Assembly: GCA_033980235.1 (NCBI GenBank)
Contig: CM067069.1
Location: 161,001 to 225,000 of the forward strand
Reading direction: 5' to 3'
Source: Diadema setosum
Taxonomy: Eukaryota > Echinodermata > Echinoidea > Diadematoida > Diadematidae
Length of the DNA stretch: 64,000 nt
Made by a program: the position numbers and the translations under genes. Of the stretch, positions 47,465 through 59,011 are shown one piece after another. The notes under the pieces were generated by a model that had not been told where the DNA came from, ran no database searches, and worked only from the letters and a program-made list of their open reading frames with translations. Each line of letters begins with the position of its first letter. Positions within the stretch are counted from its first letter, which is position 1.

Positions 47465-48310
47465 ACAGCGTTTATCAACTCCTTTTCTCGGCAGAAACAG
47501 GTTATCCAAACAGCTTTCAAGGAATTTTTACGAGTTGATAAACGCAAAGCTGTTTTGAAAGCCCTTTAGGAAAGCCTTTTACGAAAGGGTGCGTTTATCA
47601 ACTCTCCTTTCTCGGCAGAAACAGGTTATCCAAACAGCTTTCAAGGAATTTCCATGAGTTGATAAACGCAAAGCTGTTTTGAAAGCCCTTTAGGAAAGCC
47701 TTTTCGAAAGCCCCAAATTTGTGGCGATCCAAACAGCTTTCCTAAACAGGTTTTCAGAAACCTATTTGTAAAAGCCTTTTGGAAGTTGATAAACGCAAAG
47801 CTGTTTTGAAACGGCTTTGTAGTCTTGTACTTCAGGCACGCCTTATGACATCTTCTCCTCTGGTCGAATTGCGCAATGCAGCTGTGCAGTGACAGGCCAG
47901 TTAAAAAAATCGTGTTCGCGAAGAGAGTTGATAAACGCAACTATTTTGAAAGCCGTTTCTAAAGGGCTTTGGAAAGGGCTATCGAAAGCCGTTTAAACAG
48001 GGGAGAGTTGATAAACGCAGCCAAAGTCGCATGCCGCCACTCAGAAATATTTGAAGTATGTGCTAAACTGGAGCTGCCTCACAGATAGGAAGACAATTGA
48101 TTCATGTGGCATTGCATCATGACTCGTCACTCTCAAAGGAAGATATGTCTTTATTATGGTAATTGCTTTTCGCCGTCCCTTCTTAGAAAACAAGCGGCAC
48201 ATTAATAGTACAGGCAGTCAGGGCTTTGGAAAGGGCTCTCGAAAGGGCTAAGGAAAGGGCTTTGGAAAGGGCTATCGAAAGGGCTATATGTACACTGTAC
48301 GAAAGGGCGT
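47465..48310. mobile_element. CTTTCGAAAG-word element, copy 2
   Basis: GCGTTTATCAACTCCTTTTC (47468) to AGTTGATAAACGCAGCC (48005-48021), then the 210-bp segment shared with 26369-26580 (TGCCGCCACTCAGAAATATT...) and a further GGGCTTTGGAAAGGGC array to about 48290. Relative to copy 1 it lacks parts of the centre. Confidence 0.7.
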
Positions 48311-48576
48311 ATATGTACACTGTACAAACTGCTGCATACAATAATATTTGTTAATTGTTGCTATGGGAACGTGTACCGAGTTACATTTGTACTATCTTCG
48401 AGATCAGTATGAAAGGGTACCACGGGACGTACCTCGTGTTCACAAACATAAGGATTTGGGAGCACAGTCATCCCGTGTTCATCCCAGACTCTGGTCTGGT
48501 AAGACATCCAAGGATGCCAATATGAAAGGTGTATTACGTTCTCAGCTCATAGCTACGGAAGCGCTGCAACTTCTAA

Positions 48577-49744
48577 AGCCCCCGTTCCACTTTCACGATC
48601 TAGACCCCGATCTGTCCCGATCTAGCAGATCGGGAGAGAGCGGCAAAAGCGTACGGGGATCGGAAGCATCGTAGCAGCAGCGTGTGGAGGTCGGGGTTGG
48701 AGCGGGCATTTTTTCAGATCGGGAAGAAATTTTGAACCTGTTCAAAATTTCTTCCCTATCTCCCCGATCAAAATTGACCTATTTTTAATCGTACGGCAAG
48801 CGGGGAGAGCGTAGTGACAGCGTAAACGCAGCGGGATGAGCGTAGTGACAGCGTAATCGCACCGTAATGAGCGTAACAAGGTCTTTCTGAGCATAGTAAC
48901 ATCGGCACCAGAACGAAAGAAAACTTACACAAAAATGTCTGCCAGAAGAAGATCAAGGAGATCGAGAGGCAGAACTGTTGAGGAGCAGGAGGGCATATTG
49001 TCGCTACACCTGTCAGGGCTCTACATGAAGAAGAAGGAGCTCAAATTTTCGAAGAAGGAGAAGAGATGAAGAAAAAGAAGAAAAGAAATCAGCAAAGCAG
49101 CTACCCAAAAGGCGAAGAAAGAGAGACTGCATGTGATGCTTAAAGAGGAGGAAGCTGAGGACATAGCAGAATTTTGAAGAATATGAAATCATCTACAACT
49201 GGAGGAAGACGGACTATAAAAGCAAGGACATCAAGAAAAAGCCTTGGAAAAATCAGCCCGTCTTTGTTTATAACAATGCATTGCTGCAAAAAAAAAAAAA
49301 CCGTGAGTTGAGGAGCCTCTTTGAGGTCCGCAGTATATTTCTTCGTCGGTTCTGCATGCTAATAAGTTGACTGACTACAGATCGACAGTCGAATCGGGGT
49401 ACATCGGGGTACATCGGGCACTTTTCAGCTCTCTGAACGGGGTGACAGCGTGATAAGATCGTATAGATCGTTCAGAGCGGTGCATCGATCGGATAACATC
49501 GGCAACATCGCACTGACAGCGTAGCTACATCGTTCTAAAGCGTAGCTGCAGCGGCAGAGCTCGTAATGCCTCATTCCCGATCATCGTAGTAAGAACGTAG
49601 CAAGCACGTGGTAGTCGTAACTGCAGCGTACTTAGAGCATTCTAACATCGTACTGTGTCCAGATCGGCTCAGGTTTTACCCGATCCTTCCCGATCTGAGA
49701 AAATTGTCAAATCGTAGCGAGAACGGCATAGTGGAACAGGGGCT
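48577..49744. mobile_element. Harbinger-like TIR element with GATCGGGA / GCGTAGC words
   Basis: AGCCCCCGTTCCACTTT and its inverse AGTGGAACAGGGGCT bound it; TAA lies on both sides (48574-48576, 49745-49747), the 3-bp target expected of PIF/Harbinger. Both flanking thirds are dense in GATCGGGA, ACATCGG, AGCGTAGTGACAGCGTAA. The middle (48930-49370) is Lys-rich coding-like text: a 44-codon frame at 48935-49069 and EEYEIIYNWRKTDYKSKDIK (49178-49237), faintly MADF-like. No DDE domain. Confidence 0.7.
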
Positions 49745-49749
49745 TAAAG

Positions 49750-50547
49750 CTTTTGCGCATGGAGTATATAAGTCTTAACGAAATCTTGTCACAACTGACT
49801 GGTCAAACGCTGGTACATTTTTTGAACCTTCTACCTTCTAACAATTGATTCCACATTAGCTCAACAATTCTCAGTTCTGCTGGGTTAGAAAGGGACATGT
49901 AAATTGTGATAGTACAATGTATGTGTACCTGTATATCAGTATCTCAATTAAGAACAATGTCCTAATACGAGTCAGATAAGACACAAGACCATATATCACG
50001 TTACGTTGTGCATTGGAAATTGGCGACACATAACTCGGCCACTCGTTTAGGAGATTCGGTTCACCAAACTGATGAATTTATACTCTAACATCAACTCAAA
50101 ATGGCAACAGAGTTGTCTCTAATTACGCTTGCTGCAATACTGTGCCGAGTATGAACTGGTTAATGTCTAATTCTTCCATCAAATGTATATGAATTAAGGA
50201 ACAATGATTATGTTTTGATTGGGAAATCGGTACAAGAGGTCCATTGTATTTGATTTGTCTATGCGTTACCATGCTTAATCCTGCTCCAGTTAAAGCACGC
50301 AAGGTGTCAAAACGATATCATACTAAAAAAAAACTATGCCTTGCACCTCACAGGTTCTCAAGCAAACTTTGCTCGAGTTCTCCTGTTTGCGACAATGTGT
50401 GTCATCATCGATAGACACTCTCTATGCATGAGGTGTCATGATTAAAGTTTCAACCTTGTTGTAAAAACAACTGTCTTACTCCATCATCCTTCTTGTCCTC
50501 TTGTTCTCACTAGACTGACTTCTGTACGGAACTTTAAACATGCTAAC
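49750..50547. other. No recognised feature
   Basis: Ordinary AT-rich sequence without open frames or arrays of note. Confidence 0.5.
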
Positions 50548-51122
50548 CTCTGAAGACTTATACGAGTATTACGTAATAGAATTCCTAATTATACAAGTAA
50601 TAAGAAGTATAATTAGAATTCTATTAGTAATAATGAAGTATAAGTCGAAGAGGTTCCCACCCAGCATCTGTTGTAATTGATACTCTTCAGTTCTGAACCC
50701 TCCCTTTCCAACACTGTACAGAAGTCAAAACTACTGGGCCCTACTGTATGCTGATGTTCTGTTTGCTTGACATGAGATGTCCATACGTATAAGAATACTC
50801 CGTACCATTGGAACAGCAATGATTGTGCTTTATTTATTGCTTTGTATGATCACAAGGACCAGTGAGCTAATTGTCTGCATTGCACCCAATACTGGTGTTG
50901 CTGGTCTGTCTAAAGCCGTTTTCTCTTTGAAAAGATGTTTGCTGCTCACTGACACAGGTATATATAGCCAACTGGGACTGCTTGGAATTTTTACCTACTT
51001 AGAATTTCATTATGTGACTTCACTGCCTTAAACACCTGGGAAATGCTAAAGTCTTCGACTTATACTTCATTATTACCAGTAGAATTCTAATTATACTTCT
51101 TATTACTTGTATAATTTAGGAA
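50548..51122. mobile_element. Repeat J, TIR copy with a compound palindromic left end
   Basis: 50548-50655 is a ~108 bp imperfect palindrome (CCTCTGAAGACTTATACG ... GTATAAGTCGAAGAGG). Its right arm is inverted again at 51052-51122 (GACTTATACTTCATTATTAC, AGAATTCTAATTATAC). The interior 50940-51050 is the unoccupied homologue of 43160-43550. No coding sequence. Confidence 0.65.
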
Positions 51123-51412
51123 TTATTGTCCATTGATGGTTTCAAACGTATCCTGGTTTGACTTTACTCAAGGGATCATGTGTTGTTTTTGGCACAGTTA
51201 GTCCATATGGATTTTTTACATATAGAGACGAAAAGAAGGGTGAGAGACGGACATCCACTGGAAAGGTTTAAAGTCCGTATACAAAAGTAATAGAGGTCAT
51301 GACTTGGATCATGGAAAAAGAAGAGAGAGAGAGAGACTGACGGACAGACGGGGAAAGAGACGGAGAGGGAGAGAGGAAGAAAGAAAGAAACTGCCTTGTA
51401 TCGCCATGTCAT

Positions 51413-51720
51413 TTATTGCAGTATACCTACACTACAATTAGCTCCTGCTTTCCGTTTTTTCTTGTTTTTTTTTTTCTTTTTTTTTTGTTGTTGTTGTTTC
51501 TTAGATGCACACAGGATTTATTGCAGTATACCTACGCTACCATTAGCTTCTGCTTCCCGTTTTTTTCTTGTTTGTTTGGGGTTTGTTTGTTGTTCTTTTT
51601 TGTTGTTGTTGCTTAGATGCAAACAGGATTTATTGCAGTATACCTACACTACCATTTCTGCTTTCCGTTTTTTCTTGCTTGTTTGTTATTCTTTATGTTG
51701 TTTCTTAGATGCAAACAGGA
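51413..51720. repeat. Three ~104-112 bp tandem units
   Basis: TTTATTGCAGTATACCTAC recurs at about 51413, 51517 and 51629, each followed by TCCGTTTTTTCTTG, poly-T/GTT and TTAGATGCAAACAGG. The Phe-rich frames crossing it are artefacts. Confidence 0.8.
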
Positions 51721-52459
51721 GTTTAATACATTGCTAGTTTTAGGTTATATTTTCTCATTGCTATATTTGTTATTTTGATATTCCCATCGTCATTATGTGA
51801 CCGTGCATCCCAAAACCAACAAAGAGTCGCACCTCTTGATTTTACGTGAGGCCTAAAAAAAAAAAAAAAAAAAAAAAGGTGAAATTTTACGTGAGGCCTT
51901 AAAAAAAAAGGCGAACCTGAAATAGTGGAAAGTATACAGATCAGAGGAGGAAAGCATTTCCAGTTGGAAAAGAAAATCTCTGGTATCCAGATGAAGCAAA
52001 ATGACCAAGTAAAGTGTCTGACGGAACCAGAGTGTCTACACAGATCTCCTATGCATCAGACCGTATGTAGTCCCATGCGTAAGGAAGTGAGGACACGCAA
52101 ACTCTCGTCAACACTGACAAAATGAGGTAACTTGGTATTGGTATTACACTCATCTCCGTGAATGCGATGTTTTAAATTGATAAACATACACTCATGGAAT
52201 GTGTCGGTGTGCAGTATTTGTGAGGTGCCTTCTGTCTTTTACTGAAACAGAACAGATGTCATGACATTCATTCGTAACTAGGGAATGCCTTGACATGTGA
52301 TCGGCAACAGACGAATATGACTAAGTTCATAATCTAAACTATAGCCATGCGTGCGTGATACAAATTGAGCTCCTACGAACCTTGCAATTTGCACTTCTTT
52401 CGAAACTGTGTTGAATTTGGAATATTTTTGTGTCTCTGCTATAGTCGTGAAACGAACTG

Positions 52460-55097
52460 GTGACTAATTTTCAAATGTCGGCCAAAGCGAAAGCTACCGC
52501 GGAAGCAGCAGCCATTCAAGCGGTTGAGGACTACCTCAAAAGTGGAGATTTTCTAGATGCCATCGAGAGCGCAGTTGAAAGGGCTTTTGACAAACATATC
52601 GCGAAGTTCACTCTGCGAATAAATGAGCTTGAGAAAGCCAATACCACCATAATGGAACGATTAGAACACGTCGATGGGAAATCATTTGAGCTTGAGTCGT
52701 CTCAGAATGCCAAGGCAGCTGAGATAAAGAGGCTAACCGGCATTGTCGATGCCCATACCCAGGTCGAAAAACCAATTGGCTAACTGGTACTGGTACCAGT
52801 TGATTCCAGTTAAGGCAACTGGTTTCAATATGGAAATTGGAACCTGGAATCAACTGGTATCAACTGGTATTCGTCCAAATGGAATCAACTGGTACCAGTT
52901 GGAATCAACTGGTATCAACTGGAATCAACTGGGATCCAGTTGACAAAATTAATTTTGTGTTGAATTATTTGATGTATGGGTTTATACCAGAACATGTGTA
53001 TGTCACGACATTGTTAATATTTAACCTATCATAATCCTACAGCTAGACTTAAAGCCTATACCTACAAGTACATCTAGGCTTAGCCTACGTCCTAGACCTA
53101 GTTAGTGCAAGGGATATTTCATTCATATATATAGGGCCATCTAGTTGCAATACTTTAGGACATGGTTACCAAGTAGATTACATTTTTATTATAAAAATAT
53201 GAAAATACCTCATCAAAGGTACAAGCTGAAATTGTGAATATCACGGCAATAATATTAGGTAAATTTCTAAATACATTTCAGACATTTAAGAGTTTATTGA
53301 AATCATAAAAACAATAAATTTAACAATTGTATTTTATATTTTTCACATAGAGAATTTGAATAGCTTATGAATATTCATGTGCAATAGAACCAGTAGAAAC
53401 CAATAAAAGCCAACTGGTATCAAGTGGTATCAACATTTCAATGTTTTAGTTATACTGGGTTTTAATCTAGAATGAAGTGGTAAGCAAATCCATGCAGTCA
53501 GGTACATGGGTTTCAAGTTGTGTCAACTATTTGCACACAAACATGCACCATGCACACACAAACATAAAATGGTCGAAATACAGTCTGTTAGTTTAAGTGT
53601 CAACTGATCTAAATTGGTTCCAGTTGAGTTAAGTTGAAGTCATTAAGAGTCCAAGTCAATCATGTCAAATGTTTTGCTTTATTTTGTTTTGTTTACTTAT
53701 TAATTTGATGTTTTAAAACAAGTTTAGTTCACTTTTTAATTCAGTTTGATGAACTGATCGAATTCAAAAAGTAGACTCCAGGTAAGACTCAAACTGGCAT
53801 CAGCCGCAGGTACCATTACCTTAATTAAGATATCAACTGGTACACAATGAGACTTCAAGTGGTATCAACTTGTACCTGTAGATTACAATTGGTATCAAGT
53901 GGCACCGTGGTACACATTGAGACTTGAACTGGTGTCAACTCATAGACCAGTAGAGTAGACTTTCAATTGATATCATCTGGTACACAATGAGACTTGAACT
54001 GGTATCAACTAGTATCAGTAAAATTTCAACTGGCAGGAACTGTTACCAACTGATACAAAATGATATTTGAACTGGTATCAACTGGCAACCAGTAGACTGG
54101 CTCCAACTGGACTGGTAAGCAGTGCAACTTCAATTGGGATAAACTGGTACCAATAAGACTTCAACTGGTATCAACTGGTACAAAATGACACTTAAACTGG
54201 TATCAACTGGAGTTTCTGGACCATAATGAAAAGACTTCAACTGACAGATTCCCTGTTACCAACTGGTACAGTGAGACTTGAACTGGTATTACAACTGGCC
54301 ATCAGGAGACTTTTACTGGTTTCAACTGGTAAGCAGTGCAACTTCAACTGGTATAAACTCGTACCAGTATGATTAAACTGGTACCAGTATGTCTTCAACT
54401 GGTATCAACTGGTTTCAATTAGAATCGCTCATTTTGTTACTGGAAAGTTGGAGTTACCTTACTGGTTTCAACTGGTACCAGTTGAAACCATTTAAGACCA
54501 GTTAAGACCAGTTAAAACCAGTAACAACCAGTTAAAAATGCTTACTGGTTTTTACTGGTTTCTACTGGTTTTTTGACCTGGCAGGCAACGTCTATCAATA
54601 ATCTGACACTCGCCATGAAAGAAGCCGAACAATACTCGCGGCGCAATTGTCTGAAGTTTTATGGTGTGAAAGAGAGTGACGGCGAGAACACCGATCAGGT
54701 CATCTGGCAATTAGCCTCCGAACGCCTTGGCATCCCCCTGACAATGGCCGATCTTGACCGATCGCATCGCATCGCTCCAAGGAACAACACGACGGACTCA
54801 CGCGCGGGATCAGCCAACTCAAATGTCAGGAAGCCTCGCGCGATCATTGCTAAGTTCTGCTCATACCGCATGCGCAGTGCGGTGCTTCGCGCTCGGAGGA
54901 AGCTGAAAGGGACTGGCATGGGCATAGATGAGGCTCTGACGAGCATCAATCAGGAACTCTTGCGGGCCGCAAAGGGTCATCACAAGGTGAAGGAAGCGTG
55001 GTCCACTGATGGAAGAATCGTTGTTCTGTTACCTGCCACGAATGGAAAAACGATCAGAAGAACAATACACAGCAAAAAAGACTTGGACAAACTCTGA
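52460..55097 (+). pseudogene. LINE ORF1 (RRM-like nucleic-acid-binding type), split
   Basis: The N-terminal piece 52460-52762 (codons 1-101) has an Ala/Glu-rich helix and a coiled coil (FTLRINELEKANTTIMERLE). The C-terminal piece 54582-55097 reads EAEQYSRRNCLKFYGVKESD, DLDRSHRIAPRNN, RAIIAKFCSYRMRSAVLRAR and ends KDLDKL-stop. This is the usual ORF1 layout of CR1/L2-type LINEs, binding element RNA. The same Gln codon (CAG) stands on both sides of the 1.8 kb insert and the frame is conserved, so removal of the insert would leave one open frame of about 273 codons. Confidence 0.82.
52763..54581. mobile_element. ACTGGT-word element inserted in LINE ORF1
   Basis: Left junction CCAGGTCGAAAAACCA and right junction TGGTTTTTTGACCTGG are inverted with one mismatch. 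Inside, ACTGGTATCAACTGG and CAACTGGTACC words, including the palindrome ACTGGTACCAGT, crowd both sides (52785-52945; 53800-54570), while about 52950-53750 is largely unrelated AT-rich sequence. CAGG stands at both junctions (52760-52763, 54582-54585) and is the likely 4-bp target duplication. No coding sequence; superfamily unknown. Confidence 0.82.
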
Positions 55098-55345
55098 CGT
55101 CACTAGAAACCATGCATATCACTACTGACGCATTCCAAAAAGGTATACGTTATAACTTTACTTTTTTTCTTTCCTCTCTTTTCTCATTAATTTTCCTCCT
55201 TGATACTTTTTGATCATAGGCGGGAAATATATTTTTTTTTTTCATCTTCACTTTTCCTTCCAGTGCATTACTGTTTTGTCATTTTCTTTGTTTCACAATT
55301 GTCCTGTTGTTCATTTTCGTTTTGTGTTTTCACTCTTTAGAAATG

Positions 55346-58300
55346 TCAAACGACTTTGCGATAAAAGAAGACCTACGTATTAAACAAAATGAAAATATGA
55401 AGATGTACAATGTAACTGATAAAATCCTATGTTCAAATCTGAACCATGAAAGTAATCATTTGACTTGTTTACCTTTTGGAAAATTTGGAGACTCAGAATT
55501 CAAGTCTTTATTTTCGCCGATAAAAAAAAATCCAAACATGAATTATTGAATTTTCTAAATTTAGATTCTGATCAGTACCAAGATGAAGATGAAAATTTTA
55601 ATCCCGTCCCAATTGAATATTATTTGACTTCTGAATTTAATGAAGCCGTAGCAAAATACTCAATGGCTAAAAACTTCAGTATGATCCATTTCAATGCAAG
55701 GAGCATGTCTCAGAACTTTGATAGGATTCATGCTTACCTTTCATGCATTAAGATTAAGTTTTCAGTGATAGGTATATCTGAAACTTGGATAAATTCAGCA
55801 AGACATGCTCCTTTTACTCTTGAAGGATACAAATTCATCCATGTTGACCGACCAACCGGTCGTGGAGGTGGAGTTGGCCTCTTCATCCGAGAAGGGTTGA
55901 ACTTTACACTCTACGAGCCTACGGAGTATTGTGAAGGAGTTGATCATTTATTCATAAAAATTAATTGTAAATTATTTCGAAATATTATAGTCGGAGTGAT
56001 ATATCGTCAACCAAACTATTCAGTTTCTGCATTCACTCCTTATTTTGAAAAGATAATAAGTGAAATCAATATAAAACATAATTGTGTATATTGATGGGAG
56101 ATTATAATATTGACTTGATTAAAAAAGATGTAAGTTCACACTTCTGGAATTCACCCATTGATAGATAGACCAACTCGTATCAGGCATCCTGATGACAGAT
56201 ATTTCTGATCACTTACCAATATTTCATATTTCATTATATCCAGAGGAGAAACATAATGGAAAGAAGTTAAAAACAATAAGAAAAATTACCAAAGACAACT
56301 TAGCTACCCTTACCGCCGACCTAGCACTCACGGATTGGTCAAGAGTGTATGAAGATAATGATCCGGAGAGGGCGTATAACATGTTTTGTGATATATTTAT
56401 GAATCTTTATGATATGCATCTACCCCAAAGAGAAATTAAGGACAAAAGGAATCAAGAAATTAGAAAACCATGGGTCACACGTGAACTTTTAAAACATATC
56501 AAAAAGAAAAATAAATATTATAAGATTTATGTTAATTTTCCCTCAGAATTTAATAATAATAGAAGGTATAAAAAGATACGGAATAAAACTACTCTCTGTT
56601 TACGCAAAGCAAAGAAAGATTATTATTTGAAGAAGTGTGATTTGATTAAAAGTAATACAAAAGAGACATGGAAATTCATCAATGCTGTTTTGGGGGAAAA
56701 AAAGATTGACACCAATGACCAACAAACGTTTTCGTATGATGGGACTGATATTGATGATGCCAGTGAAATTGCTGAACATTTTAATGAGTACTTCATCAAT
56801 ATTGGATCAAATATATCCGCTAGTTATGCAACTGATACAAATAATGACGAATTTCTTACTTATATGAATGAAGCTGTCACTAATACTTTTAAACCAGTTA
56901 CAGTAGATGAAATTTTAGATATTGGAAAGGCATTGAAATCTGGAAAAAGTTGTGGTTTTGATGATATTGATTCAATTGTGGTCAAACATGTTTTGCCTTT
57001 TATTGTTGAACCTTTTTTGTATATATGTAACTCTTCGTTAAGTACTGGTATTGTACCATCTAAAATGAAAGTATCAAAAGTTATACCTGTTTTTAAAAAA
57101 GATGATCCCAAAATATTTACGAATTACCGTCCGATATCTATTCTGCCTTGTTTTTCAAAAATATGAGAAAAAAACAGTTTTTACTCGTTTTTATGGTTTT
57201 CTGCTCCAGCATGATTTATTATATGAAAGTCAATATGGATTTCGGCAAAACCTGTCTACAGATATGGCAGTCATAGAAATACAGGACAGAATAATTCAAG
57301 AAATTAATGGTGGTAAAAATGTTTTAGCAGTATTTATGGATCTCTCTAAAGCCTTTGACTGTCTTTCTCACAAAATTTTATTACAAAAATGGTGTTAGAG
57401 GTGTGTGTTTTAATTGGTTTAGATCTTATTTATATGGAAGAAAACAATTTACTGTGTATGATTCTTTTAGCTCGTCTCTTAAGAATATTGAAACGGGTGT
57501 GCCACAAGGATCCATTCTTGGACCTTTACTGTTTTTAATTTATATAAATGACATTGTAAGCTCTTGCCATGAATCTCATTTCATTTTATATGCAGACGAC
57601 ACCTCACTTCTTGCCTCACATAATGATTTTAATGTTTTGACTGAATCTGTAAATAAAAGTCTTGTTCAAGTACATAACTGGTTCAAGTACAATATGCTTA
57701 CTTTGAATATAAGTAAAACGCAATGTGTATTTTTCAAACGCGGAGATGTGCAATGTAATACTGACGATATAATTTTGAAAATTGGTGAAACTCGTTTGAA
57801 ATTTATGAATCTGTAAATTTGTAGGTATTGTACTGAATAGTAAGTTAAGTTGGAATGATCATATTGATTTTGTATGTACAAAAATTTCTCGTTTTATTGG
57901 CATCTTAATCTCGTTTTATTGGCATCTTAAATCGACTGAAATACGATGTGCCAGGTTACATTTTGTTCACTCTTCATAATGCTTATATTTTATCCGTTCT
58001 ATCTTCCTATAATTCTATCTTGGGAAATACGTATTCTTGCCAAACACAAAGACTTCTCTTACTTCAAAAGAAAGCAATTCGAATTTGTACAAAATCAGAT
58101 TATAGAGCTCCAACATTTTTAAATTATTATACACCCTTAAATTGCAAGATGTGAATAAAATGCAAATATGTTCTTTTATGCAACGTTATCATGCAAAAAC
58201 TCTTTCGCCTTATATACAAAATATGTTTTCTTTGAACTCTGATGTACATAATTATGATATGAGATCCTCAACTCATTTTCATCGATGGCGTTTTTTAACT

Positions 58301-58432
58301 GACAAATGTAAATACTCGTTACGTCATACTGGTCCTGTTCTTTGGAACACGCTAGATTTGAGCAAACTTAATGTGCAATATAATAATACTTTTAAAAGAC
58401 AGTATAAGAAGATGTTGATTAGTAAGTATTGA
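55346..58432 (+). pseudogene. LINE ORF2 (APE endonuclease + reverse transcriptase), frameshifted
   Basis: Start at MSNDFAIKEDLRIK (55343). Endonuclease motifs: MIHFNARSM, IGISETWI, GGGVGLFIREG, GVIYRQPN, then after a shift MGDYNIDL and ISDHLPIF (56200). RT motifs: NYRPISILPCF (57120), YGFRQNLSTD (57235), FMDLSKAFDCLSH (57335), ETGVPQGSILGPLLF (57490), FILYADDTSLL (57585; the catalytic YADD), KFMNL (57805), and the C-terminal WNTLDLSKL (58340). Frame changes lie near 55530 (poly-A slip), 56090, 57150, 57390 and 57810. The clade is CR1/L2/Jockey-like; finer placement needs a tree. Confidence 0.85.
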
Positions 58433-59011
58433 TTTTTGAATATTGATAATTAGTCTTCTTTTTATTTGTATGTTGTATAAAGTATATCCATTGCTGTTAT
58501 TGATTTTAGGTACATATCATAATAGCATTCGAGTTAGTTTTTATAACGATTATATTACGGGGTATGTGCAACATAACAAGCCTATTCTGGCTTTCTACAC
58601 GCATACCATTTTCTGGTTAACCACATACACAGTGTTAATGAGCTTTTGTTTCTATTGTACCTATATTTTATCTGTTTTCCTTATTTTTTTCATAATACTT
58701 TCCTGTTTTGTCAATGTTTTCATTGTTCTTGTTTGTATTTCTGCACCTTTGCACAATGTGCTCATATTTACATGTATTTTTTTATCTATACTGTATATTG
58801 AATCGGAAATAAAGATTGAATTGAATTGAATTGAAACGGGTCAGCTAAGTCAATCTCGACTTTTTCATATTTTCTGAAAGAGCTTTTCTTTTTCTTATTA
58901 CTGAGTTTGGGATCATAAAATGAGTGGGAAAGTGTGTTTTCAGCAGTTTTTTCTACTTTTTTTGTAGACTAGTGTGATCAGGTATGTCTTCATTTCTTAA
59001 AAACCCTTTAC

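Larger units (their letters stand above)
51900..58836 (+). mobile_element. Two-ORF LINE (CR1/L2-like), frameshifted
   Basis: Non-LTR retrotransposon with ORF1 (from 52460), APE endonuclease plus reverse transcriptase ORF2 (55346-58432), a 3' UTR and an (ATTGA)n tail (58815-58836). It moves by target-primed reverse transcription. The 5' boundary is unclear; about 550 bases before ORF1 may be its 5' UTR. ORF1 is split by a DNA element and ORF2 has at least five frameshifts, so it is dead. It retains every main domain, unlike the relics at 21 and 38 kb, which share the same tail and protein type. Confidence 0.88.
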
